Source: Atherix ibis (Eukaryota > Arthropoda > Insecta > Diptera > Athericidae). Taken from it: DNA of 64,000 bases. The stretch lies in contig OY282609.1 of the NCBI GenBank assembly GCA_958298945.1, positions 40,128,954-40,192,953 of the forward strand, read 5' to 3'. The translations under genes and the position numbers were made by a program. This document shows, in pieces, positions 1 to 11,662 of the stretch (position 1 is its first letter; each line of letters begins with the position of its first letter). The notes below the pieces were generated by a model. The model was given only the letters and a program-made list of their open reading frames with translations. It did no database searches and was not told where the DNA came from.

Positions 1-1511
1 GAAATTTTCAGTAGAAATTTTCAGTAGAAGTTTTTAGTAAAAATTTTCAGTAGAAATTTTCAGTAGAAATTTTCAGTAGAAATTTAGAGTAGAAATTTTC
101 AGTAGAAATTTTCAGTAGAAATTTTCAGTAGAAATTTTCAGCAGAAATTTTCAGTAGAAATTTTCAGTAGAAATTTTCAGTAGAAATTTTCAGTAGAAAT
201 TTTCAGTAGAATTTTTCAGTAGAAATTTTCAGTAGAAATTTTTTTAGAAATTTTCATTAGAAATTTTCAGTAGAAATTTTTATTAGAAATTTTCACTATC
301 AATTTTTAGTAGAAATTTTTAGTAGAAATTTTCAGTAGAAATTTTCAGTAGAAATTTTCATTAGAAATTTTCACTATCAATTTTTAGTAGAAATTTTTAG
401 TAGAAATTTTCAGTAGAAATTTTCAGTAGAAATTTTCAGGAGAAATTTTCTGTAGAAATTTACAGTAGAAATTTTCAGTAGAAGTTTTCAGTAGAAATTT
501 TCAGTAGAAATTTTTAGTAGAAAAATTGAGTAGAAATTTTCAGTAGACATTTTCTGTAGAAATTTTCAGTAGAAATTTTTAGCAGAATTTTCTGTAGAAA
601 TTTTCTGTAAAAATTTTCAGCAGAATAGTTAGTAGACATTTTCAGTAGAAATTTTCTGTAGCAATTTTCAGTAGAAATTTTCAGTTGAAAATTTCAGTAG
701 AAATTTTCAGTAGAAATTGTCAGTAGAAATTTACAGTAGATATTTTTAGTAGAAATTTCAGTAGAAATTTTCAGAGAAATTTGCAGTAGAAATTTTCATT
801 GGAAATTTTCAGAGAAATTTTCAGTAAAAATTTTCAGTGGACATTTTTAGTAGAAATGTTCAGTAGAAATTTTCAGTAGAAATTTACAATAGGAATTTTG
901 AGTAAAAATTTTCAGCTGATATGTTTTTTAGAAACATTCAGTAGAAATTTTCATTAGTAATTTTCAGTAGAAATCTTAAGTAGAAATCTTAAGCAGATAT
1001 TTTCACTAGAAATTTTCCGTACAGATTTTTAGTACAAATTTTCAGTAGAAATTTTCAGTAGAAACTGTCAGTAGAAATTTTCAGTAGAAATTTTCTGTAG
1101 GAATTTTCAGAGAAATGTTCAGTAGAAATTTTCAGTAGGAATTTTCAGAGAAATTTTCAGTAGAAATTTTCTGTAGGAATTTTCAGAGAAATGTTCAGTA
1201 GAAATTTTCAGTAGGAATTTTCAGAGAAATTTTCAGTAGAAATTTTCAGTAGAAATTTTTACTACAAACTTTCGGAAGAAACTGTCGTAGACATTTTTAG
1301 TAGAAAATTTTAGTAGACATTTTTAGTAGAAATTTTTAGTAGGAAAAATGAGTAGAAGTTTCCAGTAGAAATTTCACTCGAAATTTTCAGTAGAAATTAT
1401 CAATAAAAAATTTCATTAGAAATTTTTAGTAGAAATTTTCAGTAGAAATTTTCAGTAGAAATTTTTAGTACAAATTTTCCGTAGAAATTATTGTAGAAAT
1501 ATTCGGTAGAA
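1..1511. repeat. Left-edge diverged satellite segment
   Basis: This stretch is satellite only. About 180-1,210 matches about 6,910-7,940 at an offset of 6,730 bp. Anchors are the AGAATTTTTCAG monomer at 208 and 6,938, GCAATTTTCAG at 661 and 7,391, and CAGCTGATATG at 914 and 7,644. Within this copy a 78-bp (six-unit) piece carrying CACTATCAATTTTTAG is doubled (near 294 and 372). Farther right about 79 bp present in the other copy is missing near 585-600, so the two changes nearly cancel. The last 300 bp hold a landmark block (GAGTAGAAGTTTCC at 1,350) that recurs at 5,023. The array continues beyond the window's left edge, so the true end is not seen. Confidence 0.85.
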
Positions 1512-3180
1512 ATTTTCAGTAGAAATTTTTTGTAAAAATTTTCAGCAGAAATAGTTAGTAGACATATTCAGTAGAATTTTCTGTAGCAATTTTCAGTAGA
1601 AATTTTCAGTGGAAATTTTCAATAGAATTTTTCATTAGAAATTTTTAGCAAAAATTTTCAGCAAAAATTTTCAGTCGAAATATTTAGTAGAAATTGTCAG
1701 CAGAAATTTTCTATAGAAATGTTTAGCATAAATTTTTAGCTGAAATTTTCGGCAGAAATTTTCACTAGAAATTCTTAATAGAAATTTTCAGCAGATATTT
1801 TCAGTAATAACAGTCAGCAGAACTTTTCGGTATGAATTTTCGGTAGAAATTTTCAGTAGAAATTTACAGTAGAAATGATCAGTAGAAATTTTCAGTAGAA
1901 TTTTTTAGTAGATATTTTTATTAGAAATTTTTAGTAGAAATTTTCAGTAGAATATTTCTATAGAAATTTTCAGTACAAATTTTTAGTACAAATTTTTAGT
2001 ACAAATTTTCAGTAGAAATTTTCAGTAGAAACTGTAAGTAGACATTTTCAGTAAAAATTAACAATAGGAATTTTGAGTAGAAATCTTAAGTAGAAATTTT
2101 CAGTAGAAATTTTCAGTAAAAATTTTCAGTAGAAATTTTCAGTGGAAATTTGCAGTAGAAATTTGCCGTAGAAATAGTTAGTAGAAATTTTCAGTAGAAA
2201 TTTTTAATAGAAATTTTCAGAGAAATTTTCAGTAGAAATTTTCATTAGAAATTTTCAGAGAAATTTTTAGTAGAAATTTTCAGTGGAAATTTTTAGTAGA
2301 AATGTTCAGTAGAAATTTTCAGTAGAAATTTACAATAGGAATTTTGAGTAAAAATTTACAGCTGATATGTTTAGTAGAAATTTTCATTAGGAATTTTCAG
2401 TAGAAAACTTAAGTAGAAATTTTCAGTAGAAATTTTCAGTAAAAATTTTCAGTAGAAATTTTCAGTGGAAATTTGCAGTAGAAATTTGCCGTAGAAATAG
2501 TTAGTAGAAATTTTCAGTAGAAATTTTCGGTAGAAATTTTTAGAAGAAATTTTCAGAGAAATTTTCAGTAGAAATTTTCACTAGAATTTTTCAGAGAAAT
2601 TTTCAGTAGAAATTTTCAGTGGAAATTTTTAGTAGAAATGTTCAGTAGAAATTTTCAGTAGAAATTTACAATAGTAATTTTGAGTAAAAATTTACAGCTG
2701 ATATGTTGCGTAGAAAATTTCAGTAGAAATTTCATTAGGAATTTTCAGTAGAAATCTTAAGTATATATCTAAAGTAGAAATTTTCAGTAGAAATTTTCAT
2801 TAAAAATTTTTAGTACAAATTTTCAGTAGAAAATTTCAGTAGAAACTGTCAGTAGAAATTTTCAGTAGAAATTTTCTGTAGGAATTTTCAGAGAAATGTT
2901 CAGTAGAAATTTTGAGTAGGAATTTTCAGAGAAATTTTCAGTAGAAATTTTCTGTAGGAATTGTCAGAGAAATGTTCAGTAGAAATTTTCAGTAGAAATT
3001 TTCAGTAGAATATTTCAGTAGAAATTTTCTGTAGAAAATTTCAGTAGAAAATTTCAGTAGAAATTTTCTTTAGAAAATTTCATTAAAAATTTTCAGTAGA
3101 AATTTTCATTAGAAATTTTCACTACAAATTTTTAGTAGAAATTTTTAGTAGAAATGTTCAGTAGAAATTTTCAGTAGAAA
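1512..3180. repeat. 1,668-bp higher-order unit, copy A
   Basis: This is the first of two adjacent copies at an offset of 1,668-1,669 bp. Anchors are GACATATTCAG at 1,561 and 3,229, CAGTCAGCAGAAC at 1,811 and 3,479, ACTGTC at 2,845 and 4,514, and ACTACAAATTTTTAG at 3,121 and 4,790. The copies differ by scattered single bases, for example TTTTCTGTAGC here against TTTTGTGTAGC at about 3,245. Inside is the landmark module with TAATAACAGTCAGCAG, followed by AATAGGAATTTTGAGTAG joined directly to AAATCTTAAG. Relative to the copy near 10.75 kb, that junction lacks about 78 bp containing a CAGCTGATATG monomer. Boundaries are good to about one monomer. Confidence 0.9.
1600..2110. repeat. Landmark module K (TAATAACAGTCAGCAG), first of ten
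   Basis: This is a block of about 0.3-0.6 kb whose order of variant monomers is kept across the window: ATATTTAG, TTGTCAGCAG, TTTAGCATAAA, TTTAGCTGAAA, TTTTCGGCAG, ATTCTTAATAG, TAATAACAGTCAGCAG, AAATGATCAG, ATATTTCTATAG. The CAGTCAG core is at 1,811, 3,479, 10,497, 16,863, 19,254, 26,599, 30,494, 33,267, 35,674 and 42,854. The first three read CAGAACTTTTCGGTATGAA. The other seven share a shortened form, GGTACGAATAG, so all seven descend from one altered copy. The last three also share AACATAAA and AGATATTTACAG. The module is absent to the right of about 43.1 kb. Confidence 0.9.
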
Positions 3181-4849
3181 TTTTCAGTAGAAATTTTTTG
3201 TAAAAATTTTCAGCAGAAATAGTTAGTAGACATATTCAGTAGAATTTTGTGTAGCAATTTTCAGTAGAAATTTTCAGTGGAAATTTTCAATAGAATTTTT
3301 CATTAGAAATTTTTAGCAAAAATTTTCAGCAAAAATTTTCAGTAGAAATATTTAGTAGAAATTGTCAGCAGAAATTTTCTATAGAAATGTTTAGCATAAA
3401 TTTTTAGCTGAAATTTTCGGCAGAAATTTTCACTAGAAATTCTTAATAGAAATTTTCAGCAGATATTTTCAGTAATAACAGTCAGCAGAACTTTTCGGTA
3501 TGAATTTTCGGTAGAAATTTTCAGTAGAAATTTACAGTAGAAATGATCAGTAGAAATTTTCAGTAGAATTTTTCAGTAGATATTTTCATTAGAAATTTTT
3601 AGTAGAAATTTTCAGTAGAATATTTCTATAGAAATTTTCAGTACAAATTTTTAGTACAAATTTTTAGTACAAATTTTCAGTAGAAATTTTCAGTAGAAAC
3701 TGTAAGTAGACATTTTCAGTAAAAATTAACAATAGGAATTTTGAGTAGAAATCTTAAGTAGAAATTTTCAGTAGAAATTTTCAGTAAAAATTTTCAGTAG
3801 AAATTTTCAGTGGAAATTTGCAGTAGAAATTTGCCGTAGAAAAAGTTAGTAGAAATTTTCAGTAGAAATTTTTAATAGAAATTTTCAGAGAAATTTTCAG
3901 TAGAAATTTTCATTAGAAATTTTCAGAGAAATTTTTAGTAGAAATTTTCAGTGGAAATTTTTAGTAGAAATGTTCAGTAGAAATTTTCAGTAGAAATTTA
4001 CAATAGGAATTTTGAGTAAAAATTTACAGCTGATATGTTTAGTAGAAATTTTCATTAGGAATTTTCAGTAGAAAACTTAAGTAGAAATTTTCAGTAGAAA
4101 TTTTCAGTAAAAATTTTCAGTAGAAATTTTCAGTGGAAATTTGCAGTAGAAATTTGCCGTAGAAATAGTTAGTAGAAATTTTCAATAGAAATTTTCGGTA
4201 GAAATTTTTAGAAGAAATTTTCAGAGAAATTTTCAGTAGAAATTTTCACTAGAATTTTTCAGAGAAATTTTCAGTAGAAATTTTCAGTGGAAATTTTTAG
4301 TAGAAATGTTCAGTCGAAATTTTCAGTAGAAATTTACAATAGTAATTTTGAGTAAAAATTTACAGCTGATATGTTGCGTAGAAAATTTCAGTAGAAATTT
4401 TCATTAGGAATTTTCAGTAGAAATCTTAAGTATATATCTAAAGTAGAAATTTTCAGTAGAAATTTTCAGTAAAAATTTTTAGTACAAATTTTCAGTAGAA
4501 AATTTCAGTACAAACTGTCAGTAGAAATTTTCAGTAGAAATTTTCTGTAGGAATTTTCAGAGAAATGTTCAGTAGAAATTTTGAGTAGGAATTTTCAGAG
4601 AAATTTTCAGTAGAAATTTTCTGTAGGAATTTTCAGAGAAATGTTCAGTAGAAATTTTCAGTAGAAATTTTCAGTAGAATATTTCAGTAGAAATTTTCTG
4701 TAGAAATTTTCAGTAGAAAATTTCAGTAGAAATTTTCTTTAGAAAATTTCATTAAAAATTTTCAGTAGAAATTTTCATTAGAAATTTTCACTACAAATTT
4801 TTAGTAGAAATTTTTAGTAGAAATGTTCAGTAGAAATTTTCAGTAGAAA
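3181..4849. repeat. 1,668-bp higher-order unit, copy B
   Basis: This is the second tandem copy, directly abutting copy A and ending where GAAATGTTCAG is followed by a cluster of CAGGAG monomers. Its order of variant monomers follows copy A throughout, including both CAGCTGATATG landmarks (about 4,028 and 4,364, against 2,360 and 2,696 in A). It shares the roughly 78-bp internal deletion with copy A, so the deletion came before the duplication. Single-base differences are few in the stretches read, which suggests the duplication is younger than the general divergence of this left compartment. Confidence 0.9.
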
Positions 4850-6390
4850 TTTTCAGGAGAAATTTTCAGTAGAAATTTTCAGGAGAAATTTTCAGTAGAA
4901 ATTTTCAGGAGAAATTTTCAGGAGAAATTTTCAGTAGAAATTGTCAGTAGAAATTTTCAGTAGAAATTTTCAGTAGAAATTTATAGTAGACATTTTTAAT
5001 AGAAATTTTTAGTAGGAAAGTTGAGTAGAAGTTTCCAGTAGAAATTTCACTCGAAATTTTCAGTAGAAATTATCAATAAAAAATTTCATTAGAAATTTTT
5101 AGTAGAAATTTTCAGTAGAAATGTTCAGTAGAAATATTCAGCAGAAATTTTCAGTAGAAATTTTCGGTAGATATTTTTAGTAGAAATTTTCAGTAGAAAT
5201 TTTTAGTACAAATTTTCAGTAGAAATTATGGTAGAAATATTCGGTAGAAATTTTCAGTAGAAATTTTCAGTAAAAATTTTCAGCAGAAATAGTTAGTAGA
5301 CATATTCTGTAGGATTTTCTGTAGCAATTTTCAGTAGAAATTTTTAGTAGGAAAGTTGAGTAGAGGTTTCCAGTAGAAATTTCAGTAATAATTTTCAGTA
5401 GAAATTATCAATAAAAAATTTCATTCGAAATTTTTAGTAGAAAATTTCAGTAGAAATGTTCAGTAGAAATATTCAGCAAAAAATTTCAGTAGAAATTTTC
5501 GGTAGAAATTTTTAGTAGAAATTTTCAGTAGAAATTTTTAGTACATATTTTTAGTAGAAATTATTGGAGAAATATTCCGTAGAAATTTTCAGTAGAAATT
5601 TTCTGTAGAAATTTTCTGTAAGCATATGCAGCAGAAAAAGTTTGTACAAATTTTCAGTAGAAACTGTCAGTAGAAATTTTCAGAGAAATTTTCCGTAGAA
5701 ATTTTTAGAGAAATTTTCAGTAGAAATTTTCAGTGGAAATTTTTAGTAGAAAGTTTCAGTAGAAATTTTCAGTAGAAATTTTCAGTAGAAATTTTCAGTA
5801 GAAATTTTCAGTAGAAATTTTCATTACAAATTTTCAGTACAAATTTTCAGAAGAAGTTTTTAGTAAAAATTTTCAGTAGAAATTTTCAGTAGAAATTTTC
5901 AGTAAAAATTATATGTAGAAATTTTCAGTAGAAATTTTCAGTAGAAAATGTCAGTAGAAATATTCAGTAGAAATTTTCTGTAGAAAGTTTTACTACAAAT
6001 TTTCGGTAGAAACTGTCAGTCGAAATTTTCAGAGAAATTTTCTGTAGAAATTTTCAGAGAAATTTTCAGTAGGAATTTTTAGAGAAATTTTCAGTAGAAA
6101 TTTTCAGTGGAAATTTTCAGTGGAAATTTTTAGTAGAAATTTTCAGTAGAAATTTTAGTAGAAATTTTCAGTAGAAATTTTCAGTAGAAATTTTCAGTAG
6201 AAATTTTCAGTAGAAATTTTCAGTAGAAATTTTCAGTAGAAATTTTCAGTAGAAATTTTCAGTAGAAATTTTCAGTAGAAATTTTCAGTAGAAATTTTCA
6301 GTAGAAATTTGCAGTAGAAATTTTCAGTAGAAATTTTCAGTAGAAAATTTCAGCAGAAATTTTCAGTACAAATTTTCAGTACAAATTTTC
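4850..6390. repeat. Mixed diverged satellite segment
   Basis: This stretch is satellite only. At 4,850-4,925 CAGGAG monomers alternate with canonical ones, a small local dimer repeat of about 26 bp. Next come two landmark blocks, GAGTAGAAGTTTCC at 5,023 and GAGTAGAGGTTTCC near 5,357. Each is followed by the monomer group ATCAATAAAAAATTTCATT. The first block pairs with 1,350 at an offset of about 3,673 bp. A lone ATTATATGTAG monomer lies near 5,908, the only one of this type I saw left of 13.2 kb. A run of ten perfect monomers occupies 6,169-6,298. Confidence 0.8.
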
Positions 6391-8000
6391 AGTAGAAGTT
6401 TTTAGTAAAAATTTTTAGTAGAAATTTTCAGTAGAAATTTTCAGTAGAAATTTAGAGTAGAAATTTTCAGTAGAAATTTTCAGTAGAAATTTTCAGTAGA
6501 TGTTTTCAGTAGAAATTTTCAGTAGAAATTTTTAGTAGAAAAATTGAATAGAAATTTTCAGTAGACATTTTCTGTAGAAATTTTCAGTAGAAATTTTTAG
6601 CAGAATTTTCAGTAGAAATTTTTAGTACAAATTTTCAGTAGAAATTATTGTAGAAATATTCGGTAGAAATTTTCAGTAGAAATTTTCTGTAAAAATTTTC
6701 AGCAGAAATAGTTAGTAGACATTTTCAGTAGAAATTTTCTGTAGCAATTTTCAGTAGAAATTTTCAGTTGAAAATTTCAGTAGAAATTTTCAGTAGAAAT
6801 TGTCAGTAGAAATTTTCAGTAGAAATTTTCAGTAGAAATTATGAGTAGAAATTTTCAGTAGAAATTTTCAGTAGAAATTTTCAGTAGAAATTTTCAGTAG
6901 AAATTTTCAGTAGAAATTTTCAGTAGAAATTTTCAGTAGAATTTTTCAGTAGAAATTTTCAGTAGAAATTTTTTTAGAAATTTTCATTAGAAATTTTCAG
7001 TAGAAATTTTCATTAGAAATTTTCACTATAAATTTTTAGTAGAAATTTTTAGTAGAAATTTTCAGTAGAAATTTTCAGTAGAAATTTTCAGGAGAAATTT
7101 TCTGTAGAAATTTTCAGTAGAAATTTTCAGTAGAAGTTTTCAGTAGAAATTTTCAGTAGAAATTTTTAGTAGAAAAATTGAGTAGAAATTTTCAGTAGAC
7201 ATTTTCTGTAGAAATTTTCAGTAGAAATTTTTAGCAGATTTTTCAGTAGAAATTTTTAGTACAAATTATCAGTAGAAATTATTGTAGAAATATTCGGTAG
7301 AAATTTTCAGTAGTAATTTTCTGTAGAAATTTTCTGTAAAAATTTTCAACAGAAATAGTTAGTAGACATTTTCAGTAGAAATTTTCTGTAGCAATTTTCA
7401 GTAGAAATTTTCAGTTGAAAATTTCAGTAGAAATTTTCAGTAGAAATTGTCAGTAGAAATTTACAGTAGATATTTTTAGTAGAAATTTCAGTAGAAATTT
7501 TCAGAGAAATTTTCAGTAGAAATTTTCATTAGAAATTTTCAGAGAAATTTTCAGTAAAAATTTTCAGTGGAAATTTTTAGTAGAAATGTTCAGTAGAAAT
7601 TTTCAGTAGAAATTTACAATAGGAATTTTGAGTAAAAATTTTCAGCTGATATGTTGCGTAGAAAATTTCAGTAGAAATTTTCATTAGTAATTTTCAGTAG
7701 AAATCTTAAGTAGAAATCTTAAGTAGATATTTTCACTAGAAATTTTCCGTACAGATTTTTAGTACAAATTTTCAGTAGAAATTTTCAGTAGAAACTGTCA
7801 GTAGAAATTTTCAGTAGAAATTTTCTGTAGGAATTTTCAGAGAAATGTTCAGTAGAAATTTTCAGTAGGAATTTTCAGAGAAATTTTCAGTAGAAATTTT
7901 CTGTAGGAATTTTCAGAGAAATGTTCAGTAGAAATTTTCAGAGACATGTTCAGTAGAAATTTTCAGTAGGAATTTTCAGAGAAATTTTCAGTAGAAATTT
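6391..8000. repeat. Right copy of 6.73-kb-offset repeat, with inner duplication
   Basis: This segment aligns with the window's left edge. The group AGAAGTTTTTAG (6,394 here, 27 there) matches at an offset of about 6,367 bp. After about 6,910 the offset is 6,730 bp, so about 360 bp extra lies between. The extra sequence is explained by an internal duplication at an offset of 634 bp: GAAAAATTGA at 6,538 and 7,172, followed by the same TTTAGCAGA and ATTATTGTAG series. The segment ends in CTGTAGGAATTTTCAGAGAAATGTTCAG groups repeated three times around 7,820-7,980. It contains no gene. Confidence 0.85.
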
Positions 8001-9840
8001 TCAGTAGAAATTTTAAGAGAAATTTTTAGTAGAAATTTTCAGTAGAAATTTTCAATAGAAATTTCAGTAGAAATTTGCCGTAAAAATTTTCAGTAGAAAT
8101 TATCAGGAAATTTTCAGTAGAAATTTTCATTAGAAATTTTCAGAGAAATTTTCCGTAGAAATTTTCCGTAGAAATTTTCATTAGAAATTTTCAGTAGAAA
8201 TATTCATTAGAAACTGTCAGTAGAAACTGTCAGTAGAAATTTTCAGTAGAAATTTTCAGTAGAAATTTTCAGTAGAAATTTTCAGTAGACATTTTCAGTA
8301 GAAATTTTCAGTAGAAATTTTCAATAGAAATTTCAGTAGAAATTTTCCATAGAAATTTTCAGTAGAAATTATCAGGAAATTTTCAGTAGAAATTTTCATT
8401 AGAAATTTTCAGAGAAATTTTCAGTAAAAATTTTCAGTTGAAATTTTCAGTAGAAATTTTCAGTGGAAATTTTTAGTAGAAATTTTCAGTAGAAATTTTC
8501 AGTAGAAATTTTCAGTAGAAATTTTCAGTAGAAATTTTCAGTAGAAAATTTCAGTAGAAATTTTCATTAGGAATTTTTAGTAGAAATCTTAAGTAGATAT
8601 TTTAAGTAGAAATTTTCAGTACAAATTTTTAGTACAAATCTTCAGTAGAAATTTTCAGTAGAAACTGTCTGTAGAAATTTTCAGTAGAAATTTTCTGAAG
8701 GAATTTTCAGAAAAATGTTCAGTAGAAATTTTCAGTAGGAATTTTCAGAGAAATTTTCAGTAGAAATTTTCTGTAGGAATTTTCAGAGATATGTTCAGTA
8801 GAAATTTTCAGTAGGAATTTTCAGTAGAAACTGTAAGTAGACATTTTCAGTAAAAATTTACAATAGGAATTTTGAGTAAACATTTTCAGCTGATATGTTT
8901 AGTAGAAAGGTTAAGTAGAAATTTTTATTAGGAATTTTCAGTAGAAATCGTAAGCATTTTCAGCAGAAAAAGTTAGTAGAAATTTTCAGTAGAAATTTTC
9001 TGTAGAAATTTTAGTAGAAATTTTCAGTTGAAAATTTCAGTAGAAATTTTCAGTAGAAATTGTCAGTAGAAATTTACAGTAGATATTTTTAGTAGAAATT
9101 TCAGTAGAAATTTTCAGCAGAAATATTCAATAGAAATTTTCATTAGAAATTTTCAGTAGAAATTTTCAGTAAAAATTTTCAGTAGAAGTTTTCAGTGGAA
9201 ATTTTTAGTAGAAATTTTCAGCAGAAATGTTCAATAGAAATATTCAGCAGAAATTTTCATTAGAAATTGTCGATAGAAATTTTTAGTAGAAATTTTCTTT
9301 AGCAATTTTCTGTAGAAATTTTTTGTAAAAATTTTCAGTAGAAATAGTTAGTAGAAATTTTCAGTAGAAATTTTCAGTAGAAATTTTCAGTGGAAATTTT
9401 CAGTAGAAACTTTCAGTAGAAAATGTCAGTATTAATTTTCAGTAGAAAATGTCAGTAGAAATTTTCAGTAGTAATTTTCAGTAGAAATTTTCAGTAGAAA
9501 TTTTCAATAGAAATTTCAGTTGACATTTTCCGTAGAAATTTTCAGTCGAAATTATCAGGAAATTTTCAGTAGAAATTTTAGTAGAAATTTTCAGTAGAAA
9601 GTTTCAGTAGAAATTTTCAGTAGCAATTTTCAGTAGAAATTTTCAGCAGAAATTTTTAGTAGAAATTTTCAGTAGAAATTTTCAGTAGAAATTTTCAGTA
9701 GAAATTTTCAGTAGAATTTTTCAGTAGAAATTTTCAGTAGAAATTTTCAGTAGAAATTTTCAGTAGAAATTTTCAGTAGAAATTTTCAGTAGAAATTTTC
9801 AGTAGAAATTTTCAGTAGACATTTTCAGTAGAAATTTTCA
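8001..9840. repeat. Mixed satellite segment with TATCAGGAAA groups
   Basis: This stretch is satellite only. The truncated-monomer signature TATCAGGAAATTTTCAG occurs at 8,101 and 8,370, a pair 269 bp apart with matching surroundings (TTTCAATAGAAATTTCAG upstream, CATTAGAAATTTTCAGAG downstream). It occurs again near 9,553. Near 9,420-9,480 the AAAATGTCAG monomers that characterise the right compartment first appear in number. The segment ends with seven perfect monomers at 9,722-9,812 and then a short block of TTTTTAGTACAAA units, five in a row, a local five-fold amplification of one variant. Confidence 0.8.
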
Positions 9841-10894
9841 GTAGAAATTTTCAGTAGAAATTTTTAGTACAAATTTTTAGTACAAATTTTTAGTACAAAT
9901 TTTTAGTACAAATTTTTAGTACAAATTTTCAGTAGAAACTGTAAGTAGATATTTTCAGTAAAAATTAACAATAGGAATTTTGAGTAAAAATTTTCAGCTG
10001 ATATGATTAGTAGAAAGGTTCAGTAGAAATTTTCATTAGGAATTTTCAGTAGAAATCTTAAGTAGAAATTTTCAGTAGAAATCTTAAGTAGAAATTTTCA
10101 GTAGAAATTTTCAGTAAAAATTTTCAGTAGAAATTTTCAGTGGAAATTTGCAGTAGAAATTTGCCGTAGAAATAGTTAGTAGAAATTTTTAGTAGAAATT
10201 TTCAGTTGAAAATTTCAGTAGAAATTTTCAGTAGAAATTGTCAGTAGAAATTTACAGTAGATATTTTTAGTAGAAATTTCAGTAGAAATTTTCAGTAGAA
10301 ATATTCAATAGAAATTTTCATTAGAAATTTTTAGCAGAAATTTTCAGCAAAAATTTTCAGTAGAAATATTTAGTAGAAATTGTCAGCAGAAATTTTCAAT
10401 AGAAATGTTTAGCATAAATTTTTAGCTGAAATTTTCGGCAGAAATTTTCACTAGAAATTCTTAATAGAAATTTTCAGCAGATATTTTTAGTAATAACAGT
10501 CAGCAGAACTTTTCGGTATGAATTTTCGGTAGAAATTTTCAGTAGAAATTTACAGTAGAAATGATCAGTAGAAATTTTCAGTAGAAATTTTCAGTAGATA
10601 TTTTCATTAGAAATTTTTAGTAGAAATTTTCAGTAGAATATTTCTATAGAAATTTTCAGTAAAAATTTTTAGTACAAATTTTTAGTACAAATTTTCAGTA
10701 GAAATTTTCAGTAGAAACTGTAAGTAGACATTTTCAGTAAAAATTAACAATAGGAATTTTGAGTAAAAATTTTCAGCTGATATGTTTAGTAGAAAGGTTC
10801 AGTAGAAATTTTCATTAGGAATTTTCAGTAGAAATCTTAAGTAGAAATTTTCAGTAGAAATTTTCAGTAAAAATTTTCAGTAGAAATTTTCAGT
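9841..10894. repeat. Landmark module K, third copy, with short inner duplication
   Basis: This is a partial third relative of the 1,668-bp unit. CAGTCAGCAGAAC lies at 10,497, 8,686 bp from the copy at 1,811. It keeps an AATAGGAATTTTGAGTAAAA - CAGCTGATATG - AAAGGTTCAG stretch that both left copies have lost, so it is the more complete version. The same stretch also occurs about 779 bp earlier (ACTGTAAG at 9,938 and 10,717), an inner duplication. The variant order continues into the 768-bp pair that follows. Confidence 0.85.
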
Positions 10895-11662
10895 GGAAAT
10901 TTGCAGTAGAAACTTGCCGTAGAAATAGTTAGTAGAAATTTTCAGTAGAAATTTTTAATAGAAATTTTCAGAGAAATTTTCAGTAGAAATTTTCATTAGA
11001 AATTTTCAGAGACATTTTCAGTAGAAATTTTCAGTGGAAATTTTTAGTAGAAACGTTCAGTAGAAATTTTCAGTAGAAATTTACAATAGGAATTTTGAGT
11101 AAAAATTTACAGCTGATATGTTGCGTAGAAAATTTCAGTAGAAATTTTCATTAGGAATTTTTAGTAGAAATCTTAAGTAGATATCTTAAGTAGAAATTTT
11201 CAGTAGAAATTTTCAGTACAAATTTTTAGTACAAATCTTCAGTAGAAATTTTCAGTAGAAACTGTCAGTAGAAATTTTCAGTAGAAATTTTCTGTAGGAA
11301 TTTTCAGAGAAATGTTCAGTAGAAATTTTCAGTAGGAATTTTCAGAGAAATTTTCAGTCGAAATTTTCTGTAGGAATTTTCAGAGATATGTTCAGTAGAA
11401 ATTTTCAGTAGGAATTTTCAGAGAAATTTTCAGTAGAAATTATCAGTAGAAATTTTCAGAGAAATTTTTAGTAGACATTTTCAGTAGAAATTTTCAATAG
11501 AAATTTCAGTAGAAATTTGCTGTACAAATTTTCAGTAGAAATTATCAGGAAATTTTCAGTAGAAATTTTCATTAGAAATTTTCAGAGAAATTTTCTGTAG
11601 AAATTTTCAGTAGAAATTTTCAGAGAAATTTTTAATAGAAATTTTCAGTAGAAATTATCAGT
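10895..11662. repeat. 768-bp tandem unit, copy 1
   Basis: This is the first of two adjacent copies at an offset of exactly 768 bp over most of their length. Anchors are AAATAGTTAG at 10,923 and 11,691, GCGTAG at 11,123 and 11,891, ACTGTC at 11,261 and 12,029, and TATCAG at 11,441 and 12,209. It includes the 12-mer-rich group CTGTAGGAATTTTCAGAG and an ATCTTAAG monomer pair. Differences from copy 2 are a 12-bp length change and a few bases, for example TTCAGTCG here against TTCAGTAG at about 12,121. Confidence 0.93.

Noticed and set aside
208..245. Stem-loop or palindrome around AGAAATTTCAG variants
   Set aside because: Loss of one T makes GAAATTTC palindromic, but the arms are only four bases and such variants are scattered without conserved context, so no functional hairpin is claimed.
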